DNA of 64,000 bases, from the NCBI GenBank assembly GCA_024867545.1, contig JANFNE010000008.1:62001-126000 (forward strand), in the 5' to 3' direction. Position numbers and translations under genes: made by a program. The notes beneath the pieces are model-generated. The model did not search any database. It had not been told where the DNA came from and saw only the letters and a list, made by a program, of their open reading frames with translations. Source of the stretch: Phytopythium helicoides (Eukaryota > Oomycota > Peronosporomycetes > Pythiales > Pythiaceae). Below, in pieces: positions 24,594-34,605 of this stretch (positions are counted from its first letter, which is position 1; each line of letters opens with the position of its first letter).

Positions 24594-25365
24594 GGCGAGG
24601 GCGGTCGTGGCGGACGGAGGCGGGCGGCGGGCGCTCGGTGGGCTGGCGGACGGAGGCGGGCGGTTCGTCTCGAAGGCGGCGGTGGCGCTCGAGAACTGGG
24701 CGGCGCCAGGCGCCAGCGGCGGTCGCGAGTCATCACGGGCGGTCGACGCCCCATGATTGACGGAGAAGGCCGAGCGAGGCAAGGAAGTGGACGGAAAGGC
24801 GAGCGCGCGCGCGACCGCCGCACCGCGACCGCCGGAAGTATAGGTTCAAGGATCCGCTCGGTCGATGGCTTCAACTTGCGAACACATACAGACGGCAAGT
24901 CAGGTACACTGTAGGTGATCATGGGGTATGATCGGATGGAGCACGTAACGGCCGCGGGGTCGGATACGTGTGGCAAAAGCGAAGCCGACATGGGTACACT
25001 GCACTGTCCAGACGAGACGAGCCGAGATTGCTGTGCTGCTTCCCGAGCGAGTTGGGGTGAGCCTTCGCTTCCTTCCGAGACCAGAGCTGTGCTGCCGCGC
25101 GTGAGCTCTCGCGTGTTGTGGCGGTAGACGTGGGTGAGTTGACGACGAAAGCATGAGGAGACGATGAAAAGCGGCTAAAGGATGTGTTTCTTGATCGGGA
25201 GCTTAGGGAAGCGCTAGCTATCAATAACAGTGAGTGCGCTGCAAAGAGCTCGTCGACTGGCTGGCTGGGTTCGCAGTCGATGACGGGGAGCGAGCGGAGA
25301 CCGCACTGTGCGTGCGTTGCCATGACGAGGCACTCGATAGATAAATAAATACATATCACGCTGAC
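24594..25365 (-). other. B5-B4 spacer (H-less)
   Basis: Same length and same deletion junction (at about 24927) as the B4-B3 spacer. Nothing else is recognisable. Confidence 0.7.
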
Positions 25366-26589
25366 CTAGCGGAAGCGAGACGCCTTGCCGGTATCACTCG
25401 CGTCGCGGAGAGCCTGGATGCGCTTCAGGTTCGCCTCACGCTGCGACTGGAAGCGCAAGCTCTCGCTGAACGCGAGAGCGCGCTGTGGGGGCCTCAGTGG
25501 GGCGGTCGAGGGTTTCTTGCTGCAGCTGATGCTGCTCGGGATGGTTCGGGCGGTGGAGGTGGTGGCATGACGCGTTGCTCGCTGCGAGTTCATCTTCAGC
25601 TGCTGCGCTGCGCGAGCGCGGCGTTCTTTCGCGAGCATCCGTCCCGCTTGGTATTGCTGCGACTCGCCGTACTTCATATATCGCGAGTCGGCGGCGGGCG
25701 GTATCCAGGTTGGCCGATGGCGCTCACCTCGAGCTCGAGCAGTGGCCTTGACCTTCTTGCTGCTGCTCGTGACAGTCGGCGCGGTGATAGCCGGCGATGT
25801 GGTCGATATCGTGGTCACTACCTCAGACGTCGAGGCTGCGACAGCGGTCGGGTCGTCATCGCAATCCGGATTGGATGCGGGCTTAGTGCTCCACGTCACG
25901 GTGAGCATCCTTTCAAGCTGGGAGAGTTCGCCAGCGATGTCATCGTAGCTCTTGATGCCTTCCTCACTCGCCGGTGTAGTATCGAGCGTCACGGGCGTCT
26001 CAGGCGTCACCGACGTCAATGTTATCTCGAGGGCATCAGCAGTAGCTGTTGTCTCCTCGGCAACTACGATGTCATCGATAGCTGTGGGGTCTTCGGTATC
26101 TGTGAGCTCGTCTGCAGCGATGAGCTCGTCGGCAGCTGTGGTCGAGTTAGCAGAGGTATTGGTATTGGAACTCTCGACACCGGATGTACCATCGGGAGAC
26201 GCTCCACCACCGCAGTCGACAGAAGCATCGGTACTTGTCGGCACGACACGGCGGCGAGCCAGGATGGCATCCGCAGCGCCTTTCTCGAAGATCTCAGCAA
26301 GGGCCGGTACCGACCGCTCGGCTTGTGTCGGGAGAGCACACTTGGCGATCGACGTGGAGCTACAATACCCACTCAACCGACTCAGATACACGGCGGCGAC
26401 ACGGCGCTTGTTCTCGTATCCCAATGCCGTAGTGGTTGTACATGGAGAGCTCTGGCATTCGTCACTGCGTTGATGGTCCGTGATACGCTCAGGATCGGGA
26501 CGTGCTTGCTGCGCGGCTCGCTCAGGACCGGTCGAATCACACCTGCGGCTGCTGCTCACATCGTCTTGAGTCTTCCCACTGCTGCTACG

Positions 26590-26622
<33 letters not shown>

Positions 26623-28410
26623 CGCCTCCAGTCTTGACCCAGGATCTGCTCTCGACGTTGTAATGAGAACGTCGCGTGAACCGAGAAGATCGTGGCTGGC
26701 TGCGCCGGCCTCTGCTGTCGTAATGAGGACGCAGAGATCCGGCTGGGCGGTCGTCGCTTGGACGGCAGGAACCAGTAGAGAAGCAGCAGTAGCGGTAGTG
26801 GTTGACTGGATGGCAGCACAGGTCGTCGAAGCTTGGTTCGCAATATGATCACGCGCGGTCTCGAGAGTCAGGTCGTTAGTCGCAGGAAGGGTGATGATAT
26901 CCATGTGAGTCGTCGTCGTTTCCACTTCCACTTCTTCTTGAGTGTCGGCACCTTCTCCAGCTTCGTCGGCGTCTTTCTCGTCATCGTGGTCAATGTTTCC
27001 CTCGACGAAGTGAAGAGATCCATCATCCGTAATGCCAACAGGTACCAATGGCTCCTCCGATGCGAGGTTGTTGCTGTCCGTTGAGCTAATGTGGCTGCAG
27101 TTGGTGATGTCGTCGCAGTTGATCGCTGCTACGCTGGGACTGGAACTGCCGCGACCTTCCTTCTCGTCGTCGTGATTGTTGTGCTCCTCCTGTTGCTCTT
27201 CCTCCTCCTCCTCCTCATACCCGAGGCGCGGAACGCCGCTGTCGCTGTCGAGGTCACTGTCGCTGTCGAGGTCACTGTCGATGTGGCTGTGGCTGTGGCT
27301 GTGGCTATAGCTGTGGCTGCGGCTGTGGCTGTCACCCCAGAATCCACCCGAACCGTTCAGACCCAGCAGGCTGCGAAACAACCCGATCGTGTTCGTGTCG
27401 TTGTCGACGTCGTAGTATCCATGGGATTCGAAGAAGGCGACGCCGTCGTCCACCTCTCCGCTGTAGATGGCTCGCAGGTGTCGGTCGAATGGCGTCTTGC
27501 CGACTGATGGGACATCAGATGGCGCGGTGGCATCCAGGCTGATACTGGAAGACTTGGCGCGGGTACTGTCGCTGGCCCAGAACTCGACTTCAGACTCGAC
27601 CTCGACTTTGACCACGGTCCCAGTCACGTTCGCATCCATCGGCACCGTATCGAGGTAACTGTGCTCCTCGAAGAAGGCGAGTCCATCGACGTCCTCGCCC
27701 GCGTAGAGTGCACGAAGATGCTGGTCGAAGAGCGACCCGTTCGTGAGGGAAGGTTCTGGGTCGCTCGTGCACGATCCATCGCTGTTGCTGTTGCTGTTGC
27801 TGTTGTTGATGTTGATGTTGAAGCTGAAGCCATCGGTGTTCAGGATATCGTAGTAGTCGGACAAGGCATCGCGGTTGTCCTTGACGTCATCGGCGGTGGC
27901 GGCACTCTCAAAGTCGCACTCTTCTTCCTCACTGTCGATCCGCAAGTCGCCGTCGATACCGACATCACTCTCGCTGTTCTCCGTCTCGGACGCGTCGTCA
28001 AGCTGCTCCATCTTGTCTTCCTGTGCGAGCTCCCACTGCTCGAGGGCCTCACGAGCCGACTCGAGCCGCTTGGTCGCCGCAGCGAGCTCGCGCTGGCGCT
28101 CTCTCTCGTGCTGCCAGTCCACGTCTCGCTCGAGGTCGTGTCTGGTCGTGATCGCCGCCTTGTTCTTGTCGGCCGCGAGCACGGCGGCCATGGTGGTCGG
28201 GAAGCGCGGCGTGGCGGCCATCACGGCCTCCATCTCGCTCCTGCGCTCGAGCTCTCGGTGGGTCTCGAGCGCGCGCTCGTGTCGGTGCTTGGCGTCCATC
28301 GCGTCCAGCTGGCGCTCGGCGGCCTGGAGGGCGTCGGTCGAGGCGGTCGAAGAGGTCGAGGCGGTCGAAGAGGTCGAAGAAGTCGAGGAGGTCATGGTGC
28401 GGACGGTCAT
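25366..28410 (-). CDS. B5: large acidic low-complexity protein (L type, mosaic)
   Basis: 1,014 residues from the shared ATG at 28410, intact. The C-terminal half is the same as B4. The N-terminus carries MTVRTM as in B2, and the His-Ser region has the variant SYSHSHSHSHIDSDLDSD with a duplicated DSDLDSD block shared only with B6. The first repeat is preceded by NGSLFDQ (NESLFDQ elsewhere). Confidence 0.8.
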
Positions 28411-29182
28411 GGCGAGGGCGGTCGTGGCGGACGGAGGCGGGCGGCGGGCGCTCGGTGGGCTGGCGGACGGAGGCGGGCGGTTCGTCTCGAAGGCGGCGGT
28501 GGCGCTCGAGAACTGGGCGGCGCCAGGCGCCAGCGGCGGTCGCGAGTCATCACGGGCGGTCGACGCCCCATGATTGACGGAGAAGGCCGAGCGAGGCAAG
28601 GAAGTGGACGGAAAGGCGAGCGCGCGCGCGACCGCCGCACCGCGACCGCCGGAAGTATAGGTTCAAGGATCCGCTCGGTCGATGGCTTCAACTTGCGAAC
28701 ACATACAGACGGCAAGTCAGGTACACTGTAGGTGATCATGGGGTATGATCGGATGGAGCACGTAACGGCCGCGGGGTCGGATACGTGTGGCAAAAGCGAA
28801 GCCGACATGGGTACACTGCACTGTCCAGACGAGACGAGCCGAGATTGCTGTGCTGCTTCCCGAGCGAGTTGGGGTGAGCCTTCGCTTCCTTCCGAGACCA
28901 GAGCTGTGCTGCCGCGCGTGAGCTCTCGCGTGTTGTGGCGGTAGACGTGGGTGAGTTGACGACGAAAGCATGAGGAGACGATGAAAAGCGGCTAAAGGAT
29001 GTGTTTCTTGATCGGGAGCTTAGGGAAGCGCTAGCTATCAATAACAGTGAGTGCGCTGCAAAGAGCTCGTCGACTGGCTGGCTGGGTTCGCAGTCGATGA
29101 CGGGGAGCGAGCGGAGACCGCACTGTGCGTGCGTTGCCATGACGAGGCACTCGATAGATAAATAAATACATATCACGCTGAC
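28411..29182 (-). other. B6-B5 spacer (H-less)
   Basis: The same compact spacer and the same junction (about 28744) as the two to its left. Confidence 0.7.
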
Positions 29183-32100
29183 CTAGCGGAAGCGAGACGC
29201 CTTGCCGGTATCACTCGCGTCGCGGAGAGCCTGGATGCGCTTCAGGTTCGCCTCACGCTGCGACTGGAAGCGCAAGCTCTCGCTGAACGCGAGAGCGCGC
29301 TGTGGGGGCCTCAGTGGGGCGGTCGAGGGTTTCTTGCTGCAGCTGATGCTGCTCGGGATGGTTCGGGCGGTGGAGGTGGTGGCATGACGCGTTGCTCGCT
29401 GCGAGTTCATCTTCAGCTGCTGCGCTGCGCGAGCGCGGCGTTCTTTCGCGAGCATCCGTCCCGCTTGGTATTGCTGCGACTCGCCGTACTTCATATATCG
29501 CGAGTCGGCGGCGGGCGGTATCCAGGTTGGCCGATGGCGCTCACCTCGAGCTCGAGCAGTGGCCTTGACCTTCTTGCTGCTGCTCGTGACAGTCGGCGCG
29601 GTGATAGCCGGCGATGTGGTCGATATCGTGGTCACTACCTCAGACGTCGAGGCTGCGACAGCGGTCGGGTCGTCATCGCAATCCGGATTGGATGCGGGCT
29701 TAGTGCTCCACGTCACGGTGAGCATCCTTTCAAGCTGGGAGAGTTCGCCAGCGATGTCATCGTAGCTCTTGATGCCTTCCTCACTCGCCGGTGTAGTATC
29801 GAGCGTCACGGGCGTCTCAGGCGTCACCGACGTCAATGTTATCTCGAGGGCATCAGCAGTAGCTGTTGTCTCCTCGGCAACTACGATGTCATCGATAGCT
29901 GTGGGGTCTTCGGTATCTGTGAGCTCGTCTGCAGCGATGAGCTCGTCGGCAGCTGTGGTCGAGTTAGCAGAGGTATTGGTATTGGAACTCTCGACACCGG
30001 ATGTACCATCGGGAGACGCTCCACCACCGCAGTCGACAGAAGCATCGGTACTTGTCGGCACGACACGGCGGCGAGCCAGGATGGCATCCGCAGCGCCTTT
30101 CTCGAAGATCTCAGCAAGGGCCGGTACGGACCGCTCGGCTTGTGTCGGGAGAGTATGCTTGGCGATCGGCGTGGCGCTACAATACCCACTCAACCGACTC
30201 AGATACACGGCGGCGACACGGCGCTTGTTCTCGTACTCCAATGCCGTAGTGGTTGTACATGGAGAGCTCTGGTATTCGTCACTGCGTTGATGGTCCGTGA
30301 TACGCTCAGGATCGGGACGTGCTTGCTGCGCGGCTCGCTCAGGACCGGTCGAATCACACCTGCGACTGCTGCTGACATTGTCTTGAGTCTTCCCACTGCT
30401 GCTACGGTCGTCGTCGTCGTCGTCGTCGTCATCGTCGTCCGCCTCCAGTCGTGACCAAGGATCTGCTCTCGACGTTGTAATGAGAACGTCGCATGAACTG
30501 AGAAGGTGGTGGCTGGATGCGTCGGCCTCTGCTGTCGTAATGAGGACGCAGAGATCCGGCTGGGCGGTCGTCGCTTGGACGGCAGGAACCAGTAGAGAAG
30601 CAGCAGTAGCGGTAGTGGTTGACTGGATGGCAGCACAGGTCGTCGAAGCTTGGTTCGCAATATGATCACGCGCGGTCTCGAGAGTCAGGTCGTTAGTCGC
30701 AGGAAGGGTGATGATATCCATGTGAGTCGTCGTCGTTTCCACTTCCACTTCTTCTTGAGTGTCGGCACCTTCTCCAGCTTCGTCGGCGTCTTTCTCGTCA
30801 TCGTGGTCAATGTTTCCCTCGACGAAGTGAAGAGATCCATCATCCGTAATGCCAACAGGTACCAATGGCTCCTCCGATGCGAGGTTGTTGCTGTCCGTTG
30901 AGCTAATGTGGCTGCAGTTGGTGATGTCGTCGCAGTTGGTCGATGCTACGCTGGGACTGGAACTGCCGCGACCTTCCTTCTCGTCGTCGTGATTGTTGTG
31001 CTCCTCCTGTTGCTCTTCCTCCTCCTCCTCCTCATACCCGAGGCGCGGAACGCCGCTGTCGCTGTCGAGGTCACTGTCGCTGTCGAGGTCACTGTCGATG
31101 TGGCTGTGGCTGTGGCTGTGGCTATAGCTGTGGCTGCGGCTGTGGCTGTCACCCCAGAATCCACCCGAACCGTTCAGACCCAGCAGGCTGCGAAACAACC
31201 CGATCGTGTTCGTGTCGTCGTCGACGTCGTAGTATCCATGGGATTCGAAGAAGGCGACGCCGTCGTCCACCTCTCCACTGTAGATGGCTCGCAGGTGTCT
31301 GTCGAATGGCGTCTTGCCGACTGATGGGACATCAGATGGCGCGGTGGCATCCAGGCTGATACTGGAAGACTTGGCGCGGGTACTGTCGCTGGCCCAGAAC
31401 TCGACTTCAGACTCGACCTCGACTTTGACCACGGTCCCAGTCACGTTCGCATCCATCGGCACCGTATCGAGGTAACTGTGCTCCTCGAAGAAGGCGAGTC
31501 CATCGACGTCCTCGCCTGCGTACAGCGCACGAAGATGCTGGTCGAAGAGCGACTCGTTCGTGAGGGAAGGTTCTGGGTCGCTCGTGCACGATCCATCGCT
31601 TAAGCTGTTGCTGTTGCTGTTGTTGATGTTGAAGCTGACGCCATCGCTGTTCAGGATATCGTAGTAGTCGGACAAGGCATCGCGGTTGTCCTTGACGTCA
31701 TCGGCGGTGGCGGCACTCTCAAAGTCGCACTCTTCTTCCTCACTGTCGATCCGCAAGTCGCCGTCGATACCGACATCACTCTCGCTGTTCTCCGTCTCAG
31801 ACGCGTCGTCAAGCTGCTCCATCTTGTCTTCCTGTGCGAGCTCCCACTGCTCGAGGGTCTCACGAGCCGACTCGAGCCGCTTGGTCGCCGCAGCGAGCTC
31901 GCGCTGGCGCTCTCTCTCGTGCTGCCAGTCCACGTCTCGCTCGAGGTCGTGTCTGGTCGTGATCGCCGCCTTGTTCTTGTCGGCCGCGAGCACGGCGGCC
32001 ATGGTGGTCGGGAAGCGCGGCGTGGCGGCCATCACGGCCTCCATCTCGCTCCTGCGCTCGAGCTCTCGGTGGGTCTCGAGCGCGCGCTCGTGTCGGTGCT

Positions 32101-32221
32101 TGGCGTCCATCGCGTCCAGCTGGCGCTCGGCGGCCTGGAGGGCGTCGGTCGAGGCGGTCGAAGAGGTCGAGGCGGTCGAAGAGGTCGAAGAAGTCGACGA
32201 GGTCATGGCGCGGACGGTCAT
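29183..32221 (-). CDS. B6: large acidic low-complexity protein (L type, mosaic)
   Basis: 1,012 residues from the shared ATG at 32221, intact. The C-terminal third matches B3-B5. The block around the Asp run (DPWSRLEAD, KTQDNVSSS, GYCSATPIAKHTL) instead matches B1/B2, and the His-Ser block matches B5, so the gene is a patchwork of left-half alleles. It is the last minus-strand copy; its start faces H3 across the array's orientation switch. Confidence 0.8.
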   Translation of the reverse strand: MTVRAMTSSTSSTSSTASTSSTASTDALQAAERQLDAMDAKHRHERALETHRELERRSEMEAVMAATPRFPTTMAAVLAADKNKAAITTRHDLERDVDWQHERERQRELAAATKRLESARETLEQWELAQEDKMEQLDDASETENSESDVGIDGDLRIDSEEEECDFESAATADDVKDNRDALSDYYDILNSDGVSFNINNSNSNSLSDGSCTSDPEPSLTNESLFDQHLRALYAGEDVDGLAFFEEHSYLDTVPMDANVTGTVVKVEVESEVEFWASDSTRAKSSSISLDATAPSDVPSVGKTPFDRHLRAIYSGEVDDGVAFFESHGYYDVDDDTNTIGLFRSLLGLNGSGGFWGDSHSRSHSYSHSHSHSHIDSDLDSDSDLDSDSGVPRLGYEEEEEEEQQEEHNNHDDEKEGRGSSSPSVASTNCDDITNCSHISSTDSNNLASEEPLVPVGITDDGSLHFVEGNIDHDDEKDADEAGEGADTQEEVEVETTTTHMDIITLPATNDLTLETARDHIANQASTTCAAIQSTTTATAASLLVPAVQATTAQPDLCVLITTAEADASSHHLLSSCDVLITTSRADPWSRLEADDDDDDDDDDDRSSSGKTQDNVSSSRRCDSTGPERAAQQARPDPERITDHQRSDEYQSSPCTTTTALEYENKRRVAAVYLSRLSGYCSATPIAKHTLPTQAERSVPALAEIFEKGAADAILARRRVVPTSTDASVDCGGGASPDGTSGVESSNTNTSANSTTAADELIAADELTDTEDPTAIDDIVVAEETTATADALEITLTSVTPETPVTLDTTPASEEGIKSYDDIAGELSQLERMLTVTWSTKPASNPDCDDDPTAVAASTSEVVTTISTTSPAITAPTVTSSSKKVKATARARGERHRPTWIPPAADSRYMKYGESQQYQAGRMLAKERRARAAQQLKMNSQRATRHATTSTARTIPSSISCSKKPSTAPLRPPQRALAFSESLRFQSQREANLKRIQALRDASDTGKASRFR

Positions 32222-32831
32222 GGCGAGGGCGGTCGTGGCGGACGGAGGCGGGCGGCGGGCGCTCGGTGGGCTGGCGGACGGAGGCGGGCGGTTCGTCTCG
32301 AAGGCGGCGGTGGCGCTCGAGAACTGGGCGGCGCCAGGCGCCAGCGGCGGTCGCGAGCCATCACGGGCGGTCGACGCCCCATGATTGACGAAGAAGGCCG
32401 AGCGAGGCAAGGAAGTGGACGGAAAGGCGAGCGCGCGCGCGACCACCGCACCGCGACCGCCGGAAGTATAGGTTCAAGGATCCGCTCGGTCGATGGCTTC
32501 AACTTGCGAACACATACAAACGGCAAGTCAGGTTACACTGTAGGTGATCATGGCGTGGGGCGGGGTGGCTTAGCTGTGTGGGTCACACTACGTCTAGACA
32601 GTGCAGTGTACCCATGTCGGCTTCGCTTTTGCCACACGTATCCGCCACCGCGGCCGTTACGTGCTCCATCCGATCATGCCGCGCGCCTCCGCCATCATCA
32701 TGCACCTCGCCTGCTGCCTCGCTCGTCGGCTGGCGACGCCCATGACGCTCGCGGCGCTCGTCCGCTAGGCTCACTGCCCAACTCTCCGCGGACCTCGCAC
32801 GTCTGCCTGCGTCTCCGCCTGCGTCTTGGCC
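32222..32831. promoter_or_regulatory. Head-to-head junction of the array (B6 and H3 5' regions)
   Basis: 610 bp separating the divergent starts of B6 (-) and H3 (+). Up to about 32587 the sequence is a normal B 5' region read outward (GGCTTAGCTGTGTGGGTCAC). From about 32591 it is a normal H leader read forward (ACAGTGCAGTGTACCC, then the L-type uORF at 32676-32768). The few bases between (around ACTACGT) belong to neither. This is the point at which the array inverts. Confidence 0.8.
32676..32768 (+). other. Upstream ORF in the H3 leader
   Basis: A 30-codon ORF (starts MPRASAIIM, ends AALVR, stop TAG) about 65 bp before the H3 ATG. It is conserved in the leaders of H1 and H2. In H4 and H5 a small insertion shifts its frame so that it stays open past the hydrolase start. 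It could modulate translation. Its Arg-rich, hydrophobic composition also resembles a targeting peptide, but I see no intron that would join it to H. Confidence 0.4.
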
Positions 32832-33767
32832 ATGCCGTCGCCTTCCGTCCCGCGTGTCTTCCCGCTGTCGAGCGACTACCTGCTGCGCGTCTCGCGTACC
32901 AGCGACGCCACCGTCTTCTTCGAGGACTCGCGGCCACACTCACCCACGGCGGGAGCCACCGTCGCCATCTGCCTGCCGGGTATCGGCGACACGCGCCGAC
33001 AGTTCCGCCTGCTCGCGCCGCTGCTACACGACCGCCTCGGCTGGCGCGTGCTGCTCGGAGACCTGCGCGGCTTCGGAGACTCGACGGGACGGTTCGAGGA
33101 GGCTACCATCAACGACAAGTCGGACTCGTACCCGACCTTCAGTCCCGAGTCGGTCGCCGCCGACGTCACGCAGCTCATGACCGAGCTGCACACGGAGGAC
33201 CCGACGACGAGGTTCGTGCTGCTCGGCAACTCGTTGGCGGCCGGATCCATGGTGCTCGCTGCCGTTCATGCGAGGGCGTCGGCGCTAAACGGCCACATTC
33301 GAGGTCTGGTGTTGCTGGGTCCGGTTCTTCGAGATGCTCCGATGGTGGCGGCCGTGTTCCGGGTCGTGGCGCCGGTGCTCTTCAACTCGCTGTGGGGAAA
33401 CGGCATATGGACGTGGTACTACCGATCACTGTATCCGGTGCGCCAGCCAAGCGACCTGGACAGCGAGATCGAGATCTTGCGCAAGCACCTGAAAGACAAT
33501 CGACGCGGCATCACCAACACGCGATACTTCATGAATGCGCGCAAGGACGCCGTCGAGTCGGCTGTTGCGAAGCTGGCGCCGGAAGTGGCTGTGGTGGCGT
33601 TCCTGGAACGCAAGGACCCAGACTACCCGGACGCCGACAAGGAAGGCGAGTGGATCAAGAGTGTCGTTGCGCATGCGACGGTGTCGATGGAGGACGACTG
33701 CGGTCACTATCCTCACTTGGAGGACCCAGAGAAGGTGTTTGCGGCCATCGCGAAGGCCATGGGGTAG
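32832..33767 (+). CDS. H3: alpha/beta hydrolase, L/R chimera
   Basis: 311 residues from the ATG at 32832. The leader and first codons are L type (no Ser-Pro insertions), whereas from about codon 50 onward it is R type (INDKSDSYP, HARASALNG, EIEILRK, WIKSVVAHA, EDDCGHYP). The switch lies between about 32955 and 32982. The nucleophile Ser134 and His292 are intact. The loop with the presumed catalytic Asp reads FLERKDPDYPD instead of FLGRKDPDYPD, a Gly to Glu change three residues before that Asp, which may affect activity. Confidence 0.87.
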   Translation: MPSPSVPRVFPLSSDYLLRVSRTSDATVFFEDSRPHSPTAGATVAICLPGIGDTRRQFRLLAPLLHDRLGWRVLLGDLRGFGDSTGRFEEATINDKSDSYPTFSPESVAADVTQLMTELHTEDPTTRFVLLGNSLAAGSMVLAAVHARASALNGHIRGLVLLGPVLRDAPMVAAVFRVVAPVLFNSLWGNGIWTWYYRSLYPVRQPSDLDSEIEILRKHLKDNRRGITNTRYFMNARKDAVESAVAKLAPEVAVVAFLERKDPDYPDADKEGEWIKSVVAHATVSMEDDCGHYPHLEDPEKVFAAIAKAMG

Positions 33768-34605
33768 GCAGTAGTAGTGAATGCAGCCTTGAACACGGTT
33801 TGTGGACTCGATTTGTATATATATGCAGACTGAGCTGTCCACGAAGCTTTAGTGAGCGTGGCGGTCAGGTGTGAATGGAGCTGGAGCTGGTTTTGGCTTT
33901 GATTGAGACTTCCTGAGGTGAAAGCACTACGTTAGCTGGATCCACAGCAACTCAAGGACGACACCCTTCTAACCTTTCTTTTTGTTTTTTTACTCGTGAG
34001 CGACACCAGAGTAAATTGCGGCGTTGATGACTAGTAGCAGTCGACGCCACTAGAAATGGAAATTGACATCGTCACGGTCGACGGCGTCCTCAAAGAAAGG
34101 CACGGCAATATTTCTCGCTTTGACTCTCCCTGCACTGATCCAATCGACCAAGCATGCATCGAACCACAAGAACTCACGCTCAACTTCGACACCTCAAGCT
34201 CGAGCTTAAGGGAAACCCTCATGAGTCCGTTCGTATTGCCGAGTGCTCCCATCCAGGTCCTGCATGTGGCCCACACACCTGAGCCACACCGCACCACGCC
34301 ATGATCACCTCCCTGACTTGCCGTCTGGATGCTCGCAAGTTGAAGCCATCGACCGACGGATCCTTGAACCTATACTTCCGGCGGTCGCGGTGCGGCGCGA
34401 GCGCTCGCCTTTCCCTCCACTTGCCTCGGCCTTCTCCGTCAATCATGGGGCGTCGACCGCCCGTGATGGCTCGCGACCGCCGCTGGCGCCTGGCGCCGCC
34501 CAGTTCTCGAGCGCCACCGCCGCCTTCGAGACGCCCCGCCCGCCCCGCGCCGCCAGCCCACCAAGCGACCGCCACCCGCCTCCGTCCGCCACGACCGCCC
34601 TCGCC
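33768..34605 (+). other. H3-B7 spacer
   Basis: H 3' flank and B 5' region of R type. It contains an open frame from the ATG at 34056 (82 codons, MEIDIVTVD) that recurs at the same place before B8 and B9 with 88 codons. The frame into B7 is open upstream of its shared ATG, with a further ATG at 34264. Confidence 0.5.

Noticed and set aside
31919..33874. 651-codon plus-strand frame crossing the inversion point
   Set aside because: It is the antisense of B6 joined to a second frame of H3; neither part is the true frame of its gene.
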